DNA of 64,000 bases from a bacterium. GTDB lineage: Bacteria; Cyanobacteriota; Vampirovibrionia; Gastranaerophilales; Gastranaerophilaceae. Positions 53,756-63,433 of the stretch are shown one piece after another; position 1 is the stretch's first letter, and each line of letters starts with the position of its first letter. The notes under the pieces were generated by a model. The model searched no databases. It was given only the letters and a program-made list of their open reading frames with translations, and was not told the origin of the DNA. The position numbers were made by a program, and so were the translations under genes. The stretch is taken from assembly GCA_017405375.1 (NCBI GenBank), contig JAFRAO010000004.1:24472-88471 (forward strand), in the 5' to 3' direction.

Positions 53756-55153
53756 TTATCCTTTATTTGTAAGTTTTTCTTTACGTTTGTACAATATAAT
53801 AAGAGCACAAGTAAACAAGCCTATTATTGCAGATAATGCCCAGAATATAACTGCACCTTTCCATCCGAAATTATCAACCATTACACCTGTTCCCGTTGAA
53901 GATAAAATAGCTCCCAAATATCCGAACATTCCGCAAAAACCTAATGCCGCAGATGCAACTTTTTTTGTACTTGCTTCAAGGGCACAAACCCCGCCCAGCA
54001 AAAATTGTGGTCCGGCTTCAAAAAAACCTATTAATGCTACATAAAAATAATCCAATGTATTTATTTTGTTTACATGAAAAAATATTAATGAGAGTATTAA
54101 TCCGATAAAAAATATTATATTTATTTTAATCCTGTCTTGATTAAAAAGTTTATCTGACATAAAGCCGGAAGCTATGGCACCAATAGAACCAAAGACAGCA
54201 AATAAACTTAATTTTGATGTAGCCAATTCTATTGTATTATTTTTGTATTCAACTAAATATTTAATAAACCAATCTTCAACACTAAATCTTACCAAATAAA
54301 CAAAACTAAAACTTAAAGCAATCAGCCATATTATTTTATTACATAGAACGTATTTTTTGAATATTGCCAAATAACTCATATTGTTAAGGTTATCCTCATC
54401 AGATTCTATATCAACTTTTTCGTTTTTGTATTTATCAATATCAGGCAGTCCCATTGTTTGCGGTTTATCTCGCAATCTTTCGAATAACCATAATGAGAAT
54501 ATAATTGAAATTATTGCAGGAACATAAAAAACACTTCTCCAACCAAAATGTTGTACTAAAAACCCTGAGAATAGAACTGATACAAAAACTCCACATTTAT
54601 GAGAAGTTGTCCAAATTGACCATTTTGTTGCACGTTCGGATTTTGCTATCCAGTATGATAATGCTTTTGAAATAGGCGGAAAAACCATTGATTGAAACCA
54701 ACCGTTTGCGCCCCAAAAGAATGCTAAAACCCAAAGCAATACAGTACAACTTGGTAAACCGAAAAACGTAATTCTATCAGGAGTAATATATATTGTGCTG
54801 TATAAAAAACATAAATTGGCAATACCCGTTAAAATAAATGCTGTCGGTAAAAATGCTCTAATGTTTGTTTTATCTGCCAAAATTCCGTTAAAAAATTTTC
54901 CGACACCGTAAGTTATGTACAAAGTAGAACCCAAAATTCCTAATTGGGTATTTGTCAAATGCAATTCGCTGCCCATAAACGGTAATGCCACTGCAATATT
55001 TTTTCTGCATAAATGAACTAATATATAAGCGATATAAGTTGTATAAAATATTCTAAACGACCAGTATTTGAACATTTTATCCACAACTGAATTATCTTTT
55101 ATTTCTTCTTTTAACGGGGGTTCTTTGAAGAAATTTATTATAAGATTACTCAT
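53756..55153 (-). CDS. MFS transporter, organophosphate:phosphate antiporter type
   Basis: 465 residues, 12 membrane helices. The beginning (WSFRIFYTTYIAYILVHLCR, then GILGSTLYITYGVGKFFNGI) and FWGANGWFQSMVFPPISKAL resemble GlpT/UhpT proteins, where the Arg in the first helix and Lys/Arg in helix 7 bind phosphate. It probably imports a sugar or glycerol phosphate in exchange for Pi. Seven bases lie between its stop... and gmk's start, so it is in the same transcript. Confidence 0.85.
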   Translation of the reverse strand: MSNLIINFFKEPPLKEEIKDNSVVDKMFKYWSFRIFYTTYIAYILVHLCRKNIAVALPFMGSELHLTNTQLGILGSTLYITYGVGKFFNGILADKTNIRAFLPTAFILTGIANLCFLYSTIYITPDRITFFGLPSCTVLLWVLAFFWGANGWFQSMVFPPISKALSYWIAKSERATKWSIWTTSHKCGVFVSVLFSGFLVQHFGWRSVFYVPAIISIIFSLWLFERLRDKPQTMGLPDIDKYKNEKVDIESDEDNLNNMSYLAIFKKYVLCNKIIWLIALSFSFVYLVRFSVEDWFIKYLVEYKNNTIELATSKLSLFAVFGSIGAIASGFMSDKLFNQDRIKINIIFFIGLILSLIFFHVNKINTLDYFYVALIGFFEAGPQFLLGGVCALEASTKKVASAALGFCGMFGYLGAILSSTGTGVMVDNFGWKGAVIFWALSAIIGLFTCALIILYKRKEKLTNKG

Positions 55154-55155
55154 AA

Positions 55156-56073
55156 TTATTTCCCTGCTCTGATTATTTGAACATTTCTATTTTCAGAGAT
55201 TTCTTTACGCATAGCTTTTATTGCTTCACGTTTACATTCATCAAGGCTCATACCGTTGCATAATCTGTCAACAAATCCGCAGTTTAATTTTACGGCCTTG
55301 TTTAATGCCCCGATTTCTTCTAAAATTTCTTTTACATCTTCAAATTCATAATGGAAAGATTGTTTTGACTGATAAACAAGCATATCTCCGTTTTGAGCTA
55401 CAATCGGCTGTCCGCCAAGTTCAAAATATAACTTAAAAACTGATTTTAAATCTTGAATTTCAGATTGCATTGTATTTATACTTTGTTGTATTCTTATATA
55501 TCTTTCTAACAAATATTCGATATTTTCTAATTGTTTATATTCCCAATTATATTTTTGTAAATACAATTTTTTTAATTTTGGATAAGCCAGAGCTAAACTC
55601 ATTGCATCTGCCATGGCTCTGTGATGATTTTCAAGTTTCACGTTGAATTTTTTTGTTAATGCTTCCAATCCGAAAGATTCCATTTCGGGATAAACTTCTT
55701 TAAACATATACTGAGAATCAATACGTTCATTTTCTATCGGTTTTCCGCAAGTACGAATTGAGGCTTCGTTAAGATACGAATAATCAAAGATACAATTATG
55801 CGCAACAATAGGATAATTTCCTATGAATTCTAAAATTTTCGGCATGATTTCAGCTTCTGTAGGAGCATCTTTAACCATTTCAGGAGTTATTCCATGAATA
55901 GCTATTGAAGACTTTCTTATATGCTGTTCCGGATTTATTAAGGTTTGAAATGTATCTTTTACTTTACCGTTTTCCAATCTTACTCCGGCAAATTCAACCA
56001 TTTTTTCTTTTGTATAATCCAGTCCGGTGGTTTCTGTATCTAAAACAATTTCAATTATTTTTTTTCTTGGCAT
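55156..56073 (-). CDS. DnaQ-like 3'-5' exonuclease (DEDDh)
   Basis: 305 residues. The exonuclease domain covers the first ~175: EIVLDTETTGLDY (Asp-x-Glu), IVAHNCIFDYSYL (Asp) and HHRAMADAMSLALAY (His...Asp). GITPEMVKDAPT matches PolC/epsilon-type proofreading domains. The remaining ~130 residues are helical and unknown. It may be a stand-alone proofreading or repair exonuclease. First gene of the operon down to MATE; only a weak ribosome site is seen. Confidence 0.88.
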   Translation of the reverse strand: MPRKKIIEIVLDTETTGLDYTKEKMVEFAGVRLENGKVKDTFQTLINPEQHIRKSSIAIHGITPEMVKDAPTEAEIMPKILEFIGNYPIVAHNCIFDYSYLNEASIRTCGKPIENERIDSQYMFKEVYPEMESFGLEALTKKFNVKLENHHRAMADAMSLALAYPKLKKLYLQKYNWEYKQLENIEYLLERYIRIQQSINTMQSEIQDLKSVFKLYFELGGQPIVAQNGDMLVYQSKQSFHYEFEDVKEILEEIGALNKAVKLNCGFVDRLCNGMSLDECKREAIKAMRKEISENRNVQIIRAGK

Positions 56074-56168
56074 TATATATCTTTATAAAATCTCCATACA
56101 ACTTATATTAAAATAATAGCACAAAAAATATTTATATGCTAAAATAAATAAAATAAAAGGAGATAAAA

Positions 56169-56492
56169 ATGTCAAATACAATAGAAGTAAACGATACATC
56201 GTTTGAAACAGAAGTTTTAAATTCATCAAAGTTAGTTTTAGTAGATTTTTGGGCAACTTGGTGCGGTCCATGCAGAAAATTAGGACCTGTGTTAGATGAA
56301 ATTGCTCAGTCTTATCCCGATAACTTAAAGATTGTTAAAGTTAATGCAGATGAATGTAAAGAAGTGGTAAAAGATAATTCTATAAGCGGTTTGCCCAGCC
56401 TTTTGGTATTCAAGGACGGAAAAGCTGTTGAAAGAATGGTGGGATTAATGCCAAAATCTACCATTATCAACAATATCGAAAAACATCTTTAA
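56169..56492 (+). CDS. trxA: Thioredoxin
   Basis: 107 residues, normal length. Active site WCGPC in FWATWCGPCRKLGPVLDEI, cis-Pro in SGLPSLLVFKDGK. Reduces disulfides in the cytosol. AAGGAG lies eight bases before the ATG. Monocistronic, divergent from the exonuclease operon, with a good terminator after it. Confidence 0.96.
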   Translation: MSNTIEVNDTSFETEVLNSSKLVLVDFWATWCGPCRKLGPVLDEIAQSYPDNLKIVKVNADECKEVVKDNSISGLPSLLVFKDGKAVERMVGLMPKSTIINNIEKHL

Positions 56493-56511
56493 ATTATATG
56501 TTAATTACAGA

Positions 56512-56543
56512 AAAAAGATGCCCAAGTTTTTGGGCATCTTTTT
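56512..56543 (+). terminator. Intrinsic terminator after trxA
   Basis: AAAAAGATGCCCAA (56512-56525) and its exact complement (56530-56543) form a 14-bp stem with a GTTT loop and a T-run. It can also serve the convergent SIMPL gene. Confidence 0.88.
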
Positions 56544-56564
56544 GTTTAAGAAATCAAATAAATA

Positions 56565-57311
56565 TTACTTTTTTACTCCTATGTAGAAAACAGTATTTAA
56601 AGAAGCATTTAAAATCATTTTTCCTGTTTCAATAGGAGTAGAAGTTGATTCTTCAGCAGTATCTGCCATAGAAACATTTGCTCCCAAAGCTCTTATTGAT
56701 TTTGAGTAATTTACAACAGGATAAGAACTTGTTTGAGAACAACTTGTTGAAATACTTTTTACTGTTAAAACATGCATATCCAGTGGTTTTAGGGTAGTAT
56801 TTGCACGTTTTTTAGCTTTTCCTGCAAGCTCTGATATCAATTCATTACATTTATCGTCATAATCAGTTGCCTGAAAGATTAAATTATTAACTCCTGTAAC
56901 GCCTTTTGTAGAAGCTAAATCACTAAATTTAGATACGGCAGATATATCTTTTACATGAACTTTTACGTTGTTGCGAACTTTATAACTTTTAAGAATACTT
57001 TTACCATTTTTATATTCATATTGAGGATTTAAGCTATAGTTGCTTGTTTTAATAAAATCGCCTCTTTTTTTATCAATAAGAGCATTTAATGCTTTATATA
57101 AACTATCAGAGTTTTCTTTATTTTCATTTACGGCTTTTTGAGCATCAACATTAGATGTTTCCACAAAATATGTTAATTCAAAAGCATTAGGTGAAATTTC
57201 TTTTGTTCCTGTTAAATGCAATTCCATAATGCTTTCACTCAATGCACAAACAAAACCTGAACAAAGAATAAGGCATAAAACTACCGAACACATAACAACA
57301 ATTTTTTTCAT
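56565..57311 (-). CDS. SIMPL-domain (DUF541) exported protein
   Basis: 248 residues. Signal peptide ~1-24 (MCSVVLCLILCSGFVCALS). The SIMPL pattern follows: GTKEISPNAFELTYFVETSN, QKAVNENKENSDSLYKAL, IKTSNYSLNPQYEYKNGKS, SYKVRNNVKVHVKDIS, VSKFSDLASTKGVTGVNNLIF, AKKRANTTLKPL. Family members are periplasmic or outer-membrane-associated beta/alpha proteins of unknown role, sometimes linked to stress resistance. GGAG precedes the ATG. Single gene. Confidence 0.87.
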   Translation of the reverse strand: MKKIVVMCSVVLCLILCSGFVCALSESIMELHLTGTKEISPNAFELTYFVETSNVDAQKAVNENKENSDSLYKALNALIDKKRGDFIKTSNYSLNPQYEYKNGKSILKSYKVRNNVKVHVKDISAVSKFSDLASTKGVTGVNNLIFQATDYDDKCNELISELAGKAKKRANTTLKPLDMHVLTVKSISTSCSQTSSYPVVNYSKSIRALGANVSMADTAEESTSTPIETGKMILNASLNTVFYIGVKK

Positions 57312-57472
57312 TTTAATTCTCCTTATAATGAATTTTATAATATCCTCACGACATATAGTTTAAAATAAACATGAAAAAAAATCAGCATGACTGTATATAT
57401 TTATTAAAGATTAAGAATAAATGCCGAATTTTGTATTATGTACAATTATTGAATTTATGTTAAAATCTTTCT

Positions 57473-58408
57473 ATGGAAGAATTTAGACATTATACTGTTA
57501 TGAAGCATGAAGCTGTCGATGCATTAAATTGTCAAGACGGTTTGATTTATGTTGATGCGACTTTAGGCGGCGGTGGTCATAGTGAATTGATTTTGCAGCG
57601 AATTCAGCCAAACGGTAAATTAATTGCTTTTGATATTGATGACGATGCTATTAATTATGCTAAAAACAGATTAAAAGATTATAACAATGTAACTATTCTT
57701 AATGATTCCTACACAAATATTAAAACATCTTTACAAAAGTTAAATATCAGTAAAATAACAGGCGGTATTATTTTTGATTTAGGAGCCTCGTATCATCAGC
57801 TAACGAAGCAGGAAAGGGGGTTTTCTTTTTTAAAAGATGCACCGCTTGATATGAGATTTGATAAAAATGCGAATTTTTGTGCAAAAGATGTTGTAAACAC
57901 TTACACAGAGGGGGATTTAGTTAAAATTTTCAGTGAATACGGAGAAGAACATTTTTCAAAAAGAATTGCCAAAGCGATTATTGAGCAAAGACGAGTAAAA
58001 TCAATAGATACAACTCTTGAATTAGCACAAATTATAAAGCAAGCAGTTCCTTGTCAAAAATCCAGAATTCACCCTGCAACACGTGTGTTTCAGGCTATTA
58101 GGATTGAAGTAAACAATGAGTTAAAAAATGTTAAAAATTCTTTGAATAATTTATTGGACTTATTAGATTATGGTGCTATAATAAGTGTAATAAGTTTTCA
58201 TTCACTTGAGGATCGGATAGTTAAAGAATTCTTTAAGTATAATTCGGCAAAGTGCCATTGTCCAAAGGAACAACTGATATGCACTTGCGAACCTCCGAAG
58301 TTGGAACTGGTAAACAAAAAACCTATAACAGCGAGTCAAAAAGAGTTGAATGAGAACCCACCGTCAAGGAGTGCAAAACTCAGAATAGCAAGATTTATAA
58401 AAAAATAA
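57473..58408 (+). CDS. rsmH: 16S rRNA m4C1402 methyltransferase RsmH
   Basis: 311 residues. Signature start YTVMKHEAVDALNC, SAM motif YVDATLGGGGHSELIL, FDLGASYHQLTKQERGFSF, ARVFQAIRIEVNNEL-type helix (TRVFQAIRIEVNNEL) and ISFHSLEDRIVKEFF. Ends PPSRSAKLRIARF. First gene of the division and wall cluster; mraZ is absent upstream. No Shine-Dalgarno is present; TAAAAT (57461-57466) lies six bases before the ATG, so the transcript may be leaderless. Confidence 0.96.
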   Translation: MEEFRHYTVMKHEAVDALNCQDGLIYVDATLGGGGHSELILQRIQPNGKLIAFDIDDDAINYAKNRLKDYNNVTILNDSYTNIKTSLQKLNISKITGGIIFDLGASYHQLTKQERGFSFLKDAPLDMRFDKNANFCAKDVVNTYTEGDLVKIFSEYGEEHFSKRIAKAIIEQRRVKSIDTTLELAQIIKQAVPCQKSRIHPATRVFQAIRIEVNNELKNVKNSLNNLLDLLDYGAIISVISFHSLEDRIVKEFFKYNSAKCHCPKEQLICTCEPPKLELVNKKPITASQKELNENPPSRSAKLRIARFIKK

Positions 58409-58445
58409 GCCGACAGCGGTGTATCGGGAATTTGGGGTATAAAAA

Positions 58446-58901
58446 GTGCAACAAGAATTGTTAAATTTTACATACGATAAATTTAATAAGCTCGTAGATT
58501 ATGAATTGGGCGTTTCTCACGAAACAGTAATTGAAGTAGATTTCGAACAAGAGGATTCCGAAAAAAATATGGCTATTAGAAAATTAAATTTTACTTTATG
58601 TATATTATTAGGACTTTTAATCTTTATTACTACAATAAGCTATTATTTTGCAACTGCAAATGAAATAACTTTGAATAAATTAAGTAAAGAAACAACTGTT
58701 TTTAATGATGAAAATGCAGAATTAGAAACACAGTTAGACAGATTAAAATCGTTCAATAATGTTGATAAATCAATGCAAAAAAATAACTTATTATCTAAAG
58801 CTAAACAAGTTATTGAAGTTCAGGAAGTAGATGATTCTACGAATGTTATCAATAAAAAATCTAAAGATGAACGAGTATTTAACTGGGCTATCGGATATTA
58901 G
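58446..58901 (+). CDS. FtsL-like division protein
   Basis: 151 residues. A cytoplasmic N-terminus of ~45, one membrane helix at ~47-68 (LCILLGLLIFITTISYYFA), then a leucine-zipper-like segment (LNKLSKETTVFNDENAELET). This is the topology of FtsL, which links FtsB/FtsQ to FtsW/FtsI. Sequence is too divergent for a sure name, but the position between rsmH and ftsI is exactly that of ftsL. The start is GTG. The last 35 residues are polar. Confidence 0.7.
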   Translation: MQQELLNFTYDKFNKLVDYELGVSHETVIEVDFEQEDSEKNMAIRKLNFTLCILLGLLIFITTISYYFATANEITLNKLSKETTVFNDENAELETQLDRLKSFNNVDKSMQKNNLLSKAKQVIEVQEVDDSTNVINKKSKDERVFNWAIGY

Positions 58902-58968
58902 TTTTTTATACCCTAAATATTTATACTTATTGCTATTTGTGTTATTATAGCTTTATGGAATTTTTAAT

Positions 58969-60708
58969 GTGAACGTAAAATCAGGAAAAGTTGAAAAAGT
59001 TAAAGATTTTGATAAGCGCTTAGGCTGTTGGCAGGTAGCATTTGCTGTTTTTGCGATTGGTCTTATAATTCATTTATTTTTTATTCAAGTAATAGATTTA
59101 AAAAAATTACGTATAAAAGCGAAAAAGCAAAGAAGTGCTCAGTCTTTTGTAATGCGCGGAGATATATACGACAGAAACGGAATAAAATTGGCCTCAGACA
59201 GAATATTATTTGATGTTTATGCAAGGACTCCCGATTATGAACATACCCCTGAAGAGCTTGCCAATATGCTTGCTCCAATTTTAAAAATTCCCAAATCCAC
59301 TCTTGTTCAAAAATTGAGGAAAAGAGATATAATGATTTCTCTGAAGAAAAATGTTGACAGGCAAACAAGGGATGAAATTGCGAAGTTACATCTAAGAGAA
59401 ATTCCAATGGATAAAAAAACCATAAGAGTTTATCCGCAAGGAGTTTTAGCGGCACATGTTTTGGGTTACTATAATTTTGATGCTGATATATCTGCAGGTA
59501 TTGAAGAAACTGCAAAGGACAGATTAGAATTGGTTGATCAGAATATTTTAATAGAAAAGACTCCAAAAGGTGATATAATATATGGTTTTAATACGGACCC
59601 TTTGGCTACAACGCGTCCTATGAAAGGTGAAGACATAACATTAACCATTGATACTGCAATTCAGCATGTTTGCGAACAAGAGTTATTAAAAGTTATAACA
59701 AAAACGAAAGCTCTTAGAGGTACGGTTATAGTACTAAATCCTAAAAATGGTGAAATTTTAGCTTATGCGGTTTATCCTTATTATGACCCTAACAATTATA
59801 AAAAGGCTACATATAATCAAATAAAAAACTGGCCTTTAACCGATGTTTTTCCGCCGGGTTCTACATTTAAAGTTATTACGGTTGCCTCAGCTATGGATTT
59901 AGGCAAAATCAATAAATCGACCAAAATTAATGATACCGGTAAAATAAAAGTCGGTTGGTGGGATATTGAAAATTATGATTACAGAACAAGACCCAATCCG
60001 GGGATGATTGATTTGGTATATTTATTTGAGCATTCAAGTAATGTTGCATCCGTAAAAGTCGCACAGATGATGACATCAAAAGAGTTTTATGACATGCTTA
60101 AAAAATTCGGTATTGGTGCAATTACAGGAATAGATTTACCGGGAGAATCCAGAGGACTTTTAAAGTTATCTAATAAATGGGATTCGGCTGACCATGCTTC
60201 TATGGGATATGGTTATGGTGCATCTGTTACGGCGATTCAAATGGTGGCTGCCGTTTCTGCTTTGGCAAACAACGGTGTTAGAGTTACTCCGCATGTAATT
60301 AAATACACCCCTGAAGAAGCTGAATCAAAAATTCAATATACGCAAGTGCTTAAACCTGAAACAGCAAGAGATATTACGCAACTTTTAATGGAGAGCATAA
60401 ACAGAGGAAAATCTCCTATAAAAATGGATAAATATAATGTTGCAGCTAAAACCGGTACGTCTAAAAAACCAAAAGAGGATGGTAGCGGATATACAAGTAA
60501 ATATTATACTTCTACTATTGGTTATTTGCCTGCAACTGACCCTGAAATTTTAATTTATGTTATGGTTGATTCAGCGCAGGGTGGTAATGTTTGGGGTAGT
60601 ACGATTGCTGCTCCTATATTCAAAGAAATATCTTCCCAAGTTGCAAGAATTATGAATTTAAAACCTGATAAAAATGTTGATAGTACAAAGTCGGATAAAG
60701 AAATATAA
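58969..60708 (+). CDS. ftsI: Class B penicillin-binding protein (FtsI/PBP3-type transpeptidase)
   Basis: 579 residues. One membrane helix at ~20-42 (QVAFAVFAIGLIIHLFFIQV). PBP dimerisation domain begins with RGDIYDRNGIKLA. Transpeptidase motifs: PPGSTFKVI (SxxK), EHSSNVASV (SxN) and AAKTGTSKK (KTG). It crosslinks septal peptidoglycan. GTG start at 58969, as the nearby ATG runs straight into a stop. Followed after 11 bases by murE. No C-terminal PASTA domains. Confidence 0.92.
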   Translation: MNVKSGKVEKVKDFDKRLGCWQVAFAVFAIGLIIHLFFIQVIDLKKLRIKAKKQRSAQSFVMRGDIYDRNGIKLASDRILFDVYARTPDYEHTPEELANMLAPILKIPKSTLVQKLRKRDIMISLKKNVDRQTRDEIAKLHLREIPMDKKTIRVYPQGVLAAHVLGYYNFDADISAGIEETAKDRLELVDQNILIEKTPKGDIIYGFNTDPLATTRPMKGEDITLTIDTAIQHVCEQELLKVITKTKALRGTVIVLNPKNGEILAYAVYPYYDPNNYKKATYNQIKNWPLTDVFPPGSTFKVITVASAMDLGKINKSTKINDTGKIKVGWWDIENYDYRTRPNPGMIDLVYLFEHSSNVASVKVAQMMTSKEFYDMLKKFGIGAITGIDLPGESRGLLKLSNKWDSADHASMGYGYGASVTAIQMVAAVSALANNGVRVTPHVIKYTPEEAESKIQYTQVLKPETARDITQLLMESINRGKSPIKMDKYNVAAKTGTSKKPKEDGSGYTSKYYTSTIGYLPATDPEILIYVMVDSAQGGNVWGSTIAAPIFKEISSQVARIMNLKPDKNVDSTKSDKEI

Positions 60709-60719
60709 AGGATTAAATA

Positions 60720-62177
60720 ATGAAATTAGATGAACTGGTTGAAAATATAGATTGCGAAAAAATAAATTTTGAAAATGTAGAGATAACTGGACTTTCTTAT
60801 AATTCCAAAACTACAAAAAAGGGTGATATATTTATTTGTTTGGTTGGTGAATATACTGACGGACATAAATATATTCAATCTGCTGAAGAAAACGGTGCAG
60901 TTGCATTGTTTACCGAGAAAAAAGTAGATTCAAATTTGCCGCAAGTTATTGTTGATTCTACAAGATACAAAATAGCAGATATTGCAGATAAGTTTTATAA
61001 TTCTCCGTCAAAGGAATTGAATTTGATAGGTGTTACAGGCACTAACGGAAAAACGACCGTTACCCATTTGATTCAAAAAATATTTGAAAGTGTTAATCAA
61101 AAATGTGCATTGATAGGAACTTTGGGATATAAATTATCTTCAAATGACATTTATAAAGAAGCAAAACATACAACGCCGCAAGCTCCTGAATTGCAAAGAG
61201 TTTTAAGACAAATAAGAACCGAAAACAATATTGATAATGTTGTTATGGAAGTAAGTTCACACTCGCTTGAACAGCGCAGAGTCGGTAATTGTGATTTTAA
61301 TGGTGCTGTTATTACCAATTTAACTCAAGACCATTTAGATTATCATATTACAATGGATAAATATTTTGAAGCAAAAGCTATTTTGTTCGAAAATTTAAAA
61401 GAGAATAGTTTTGCTGTTTTAAATTCAGATGATGCTTATTGTCAAAGATTTAAAGATATAATTCCGTATGGAGTTAAAATTTTAACATACGGGATAAAAA
61501 ATAATGCCGATATTATGGCGAAAAACATTGAATTTACAGGTGATGGTGCAAGATTTACGTTAAAGTCGAAAGATGAAGAATTCGACGTATCTCTTCATAT
61601 GAATGGTATGTTTAGTGTTTATAATGTTCTTGCTGCTTTAGCAACTGCAGTCGCTCAAAATATAGATATAAAAGAAGCTGCAAAATCATTGGAAAATGTA
61701 AAAGGTGTTGCAGGAAGATTTGAAATTGTGCATAAAAATCCGATTGTAATTGTTGATTACGCGCATACGCCTGACGGATTGGAAAATGTTTTAAAGGCAG
61801 GCAGAGAAATTACACCAAAAGGTGCTAATTTAATTTGTTTATTTGGTTGCGGCGGAGACAGAGATGCAACAAAACGTCCAAAAATGGGGGCTATTGCGGA
61901 AAAATTAGCTGATAAAATAGTTGTAACAAGTGATAATCCAAGAAGTGAGGACCCCGAACAAATTATATTTGATATTATGGCCGGAGTAAAATCTGTTGAT
62001 ACTGAAAAAGTTATCGTTGAAAGTGATAGGGGTAAAGCGATTGAAATTTTGAAAAATATTTCAAAAGATAATGATGTTATAATTATTGCCGGCAAAGGGC
62101 ATGAAGATTATCAAATTTTAAAAGATAAAACTATTCACTTTGATGACAGAGAACAAGCTAAAAAGGTTTTTGGTTAA
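60720..62177 (+). CDS. murE: UDP-MurNAc-L-Ala-D-Glu ligase MurE
   Basis: 485 residues. Adds the third residue of the peptide stem. ATP motif GVTGTNGKTTVTHLI, then KHTTPQAPELQRVL, EVSSHSLEQRRVG and NLTQDHLDYHITMDKYF. VDYAHTPDGLENVL follows. The amino-acid-selecting segment TSDNPRSEDPEQII (D-N-P-R) points to meso-diaminopimelate rather than lysine. ATG immediately follows an AAAGGA-type site. The next gene starts directly after the stop. Confidence 0.95.
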   Translation: MKLDELVENIDCEKINFENVEITGLSYNSKTTKKGDIFICLVGEYTDGHKYIQSAEENGAVALFTEKKVDSNLPQVIVDSTRYKIADIADKFYNSPSKELNLIGVTGTNGKTTVTHLIQKIFESVNQKCALIGTLGYKLSSNDIYKEAKHTTPQAPELQRVLRQIRTENNIDNVVMEVSSHSLEQRRVGNCDFNGAVITNLTQDHLDYHITMDKYFEAKAILFENLKENSFAVLNSDDAYCQRFKDIIPYGVKILTYGIKNNADIMAKNIEFTGDGARFTLKSKDEEFDVSLHMNGMFSVYNVLAALATAVAQNIDIKEAAKSLENVKGVAGRFEIVHKNPIVIVDYAHTPDGLENVLKAGREITPKGANLICLFGCGGDRDATKRPKMGAIAEKLADKIVVTSDNPRSEDPEQIIFDIMAGVKSVDTEKVIVESDRGKAIEILKNISKDNDVIIIAGKGHEDYQILKDKTIHFDDREQAKKVFG

Positions 62178-63128
62178 ATGTTAAATAATGGTACCATTGA
62201 ATCTAAATTATTAATAGAGCAGCATTTTCATGGTGCTTATGGTGTAGATTTTGCAAATTGTAATGTTGAAGAAGTTTTAGAGTTATCAAAAAAACTTATC
62301 CAAAATGGAATAGGCGGTTTTTTCCCGACACTTGCAACAGATTGTGTTGAAAATATAAAAAAGCAAATTCAAGTGTTTAAATCTGCTAAAATGCAACAAA
62401 CTTCGGATATGGCTGATATTTTAGGCATTCATTTGGAAGGGATTTTTCTAAACCCTTTAAAAAAGGGAATTCATGATGAATCTCAATTTATGGATTTAAC
62501 AATAGAAAATTTTCAAAGGATTGAGGATGAATTTATAAAAATAGTTACTTTGGCACCTGAATTAGATAAGGATTTTAAACTTACAAAATATTTAAAAGAT
62601 AAGGGGATAAAAGTTCAAGCCGGACATTGTACAGGGTCGAATTTGAGTTTGTGTGATGGTGTTACCCACCTTTTTAATGCTATGAGTCCGATTACGCATC
62701 GAGATGGTTCAACTTCACTTTCAGCACTGATTAATGATGATTTATACACAGAAATTATTGCAGATAGTGTGCATTTGAGTGATGAAATTATCAATTTAGT
62801 ATTCAAATCAAAACCAAATGATAAAATAATTTTAATTTCGGATTGTCTGCCAATAACAAATAGTGATAAATCAGAAATGGAATTTTGTAATAAAACAATT
62901 TATTATGATGGTGTAAAAGCAACTGATAAAAACGGTGTAATTGCAGGCAGTACTACATTGTTAGATAAAATCGTTAAAATTTTGGGACAAAAACATTTTG
63001 ATGTGATTAATTTAATAGATAATATATATAAATATCATAATGTTGAAATAAACGGTCGAATATTTTGGAGTGATAATTTTGAAATATTAAAAGTAGAAAA
63101 AAATAGTAGAATAATATATAACAAATAG
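62178..63128 (+). CDS. nagA: NagA-like N-acetylglucosamine-6-phosphate deacetylase, short form
   Basis: 316 residues against ~380 for typical NagA. Metal and substrate motifs are present: EQHFHGAYGVDF (H-x-H), GGFFPTLATD, GIHLEGIFLNPLKKGIHD (metal Glu), QAGHCTGS, VTHLFNAMSPITHRDGS, ILISDCLPI (catalytic Asp region). The N-terminal ~50-60 residues of the beta-sandwich are missing. The ATG directly follows the murE stop with no possible longer start in that transcript frame before murE ends, so this is a natural short form. Deacetylates GlcNAc-6-P, for wall recycling. Position in the wall cluster fits. Confidence 0.85.
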   Translation: MLNNGTIESKLLIEQHFHGAYGVDFANCNVEEVLELSKKLIQNGIGGFFPTLATDCVENIKKQIQVFKSAKMQQTSDMADILGIHLEGIFLNPLKKGIHDESQFMDLTIENFQRIEDEFIKIVTLAPELDKDFKLTKYLKDKGIKVQAGHCTGSNLSLCDGVTHLFNAMSPITHRDGSTSLSALINDDLYTEIIADSVHLSDEIINLVFKSKPNDKIILISDCLPITNSDKSEMEFCNKTIYYDGVKATDKNGVIAGSTTLLDKIVKILGQKHFDVINLIDNIYKYHNVEINGRIFWSDNFEILKVEKNSRIIYNK

Positions 63129-63136
63129 GTAAAAAA

Positions 63137-63403
63137 ATGCTAACAGAAAAGGAAATAATAAATAAACGAATCAATGTGGTACAGAATAAAATTTATGTAA
63201 ACAAAAAAACATCAGATGTTGTTCCTGAGAATTTGAAAAATAAGTATTATAAATTATTTTTTTCAATAATGGTTACGTCTTTTGTAATTATGTTTTGGTT
63301 AAGTCATTATACGATTTTTCAAGATACATTTCAAATTATAATAATTGCCGGTTTTTCGCTATCATTAGCCGAATATTTTTCAAGAAAATTTTTAAAATTT
63401 TAA
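63137..63403 (+). CDS. Small membrane protein, unknown function
   Basis: 88 residues. A polar Lys/Asn N-terminus of ~45, then two hydrophobic helices at ~42-58 (FFSIMVTSFVIMFWLSH) and ~66-80 (FQIIIIAGFSLSLAEYF) and a basic end. It follows nagA after eight bases, so it is probably the last gene of the transcript. Not recognised. Confidence 0.6.
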   Translation: MLTEKEIINKRINVVQNKIYVNKKTSDVVPENLKNKYYKLFFSIMVTSFVIMFWLSHYTIFQDTFQIIIIAGFSLSLAEYFSRKFLKF

Positions 63404-63433
63404 CGGATAAATAGATATATAAATTATATTGTA

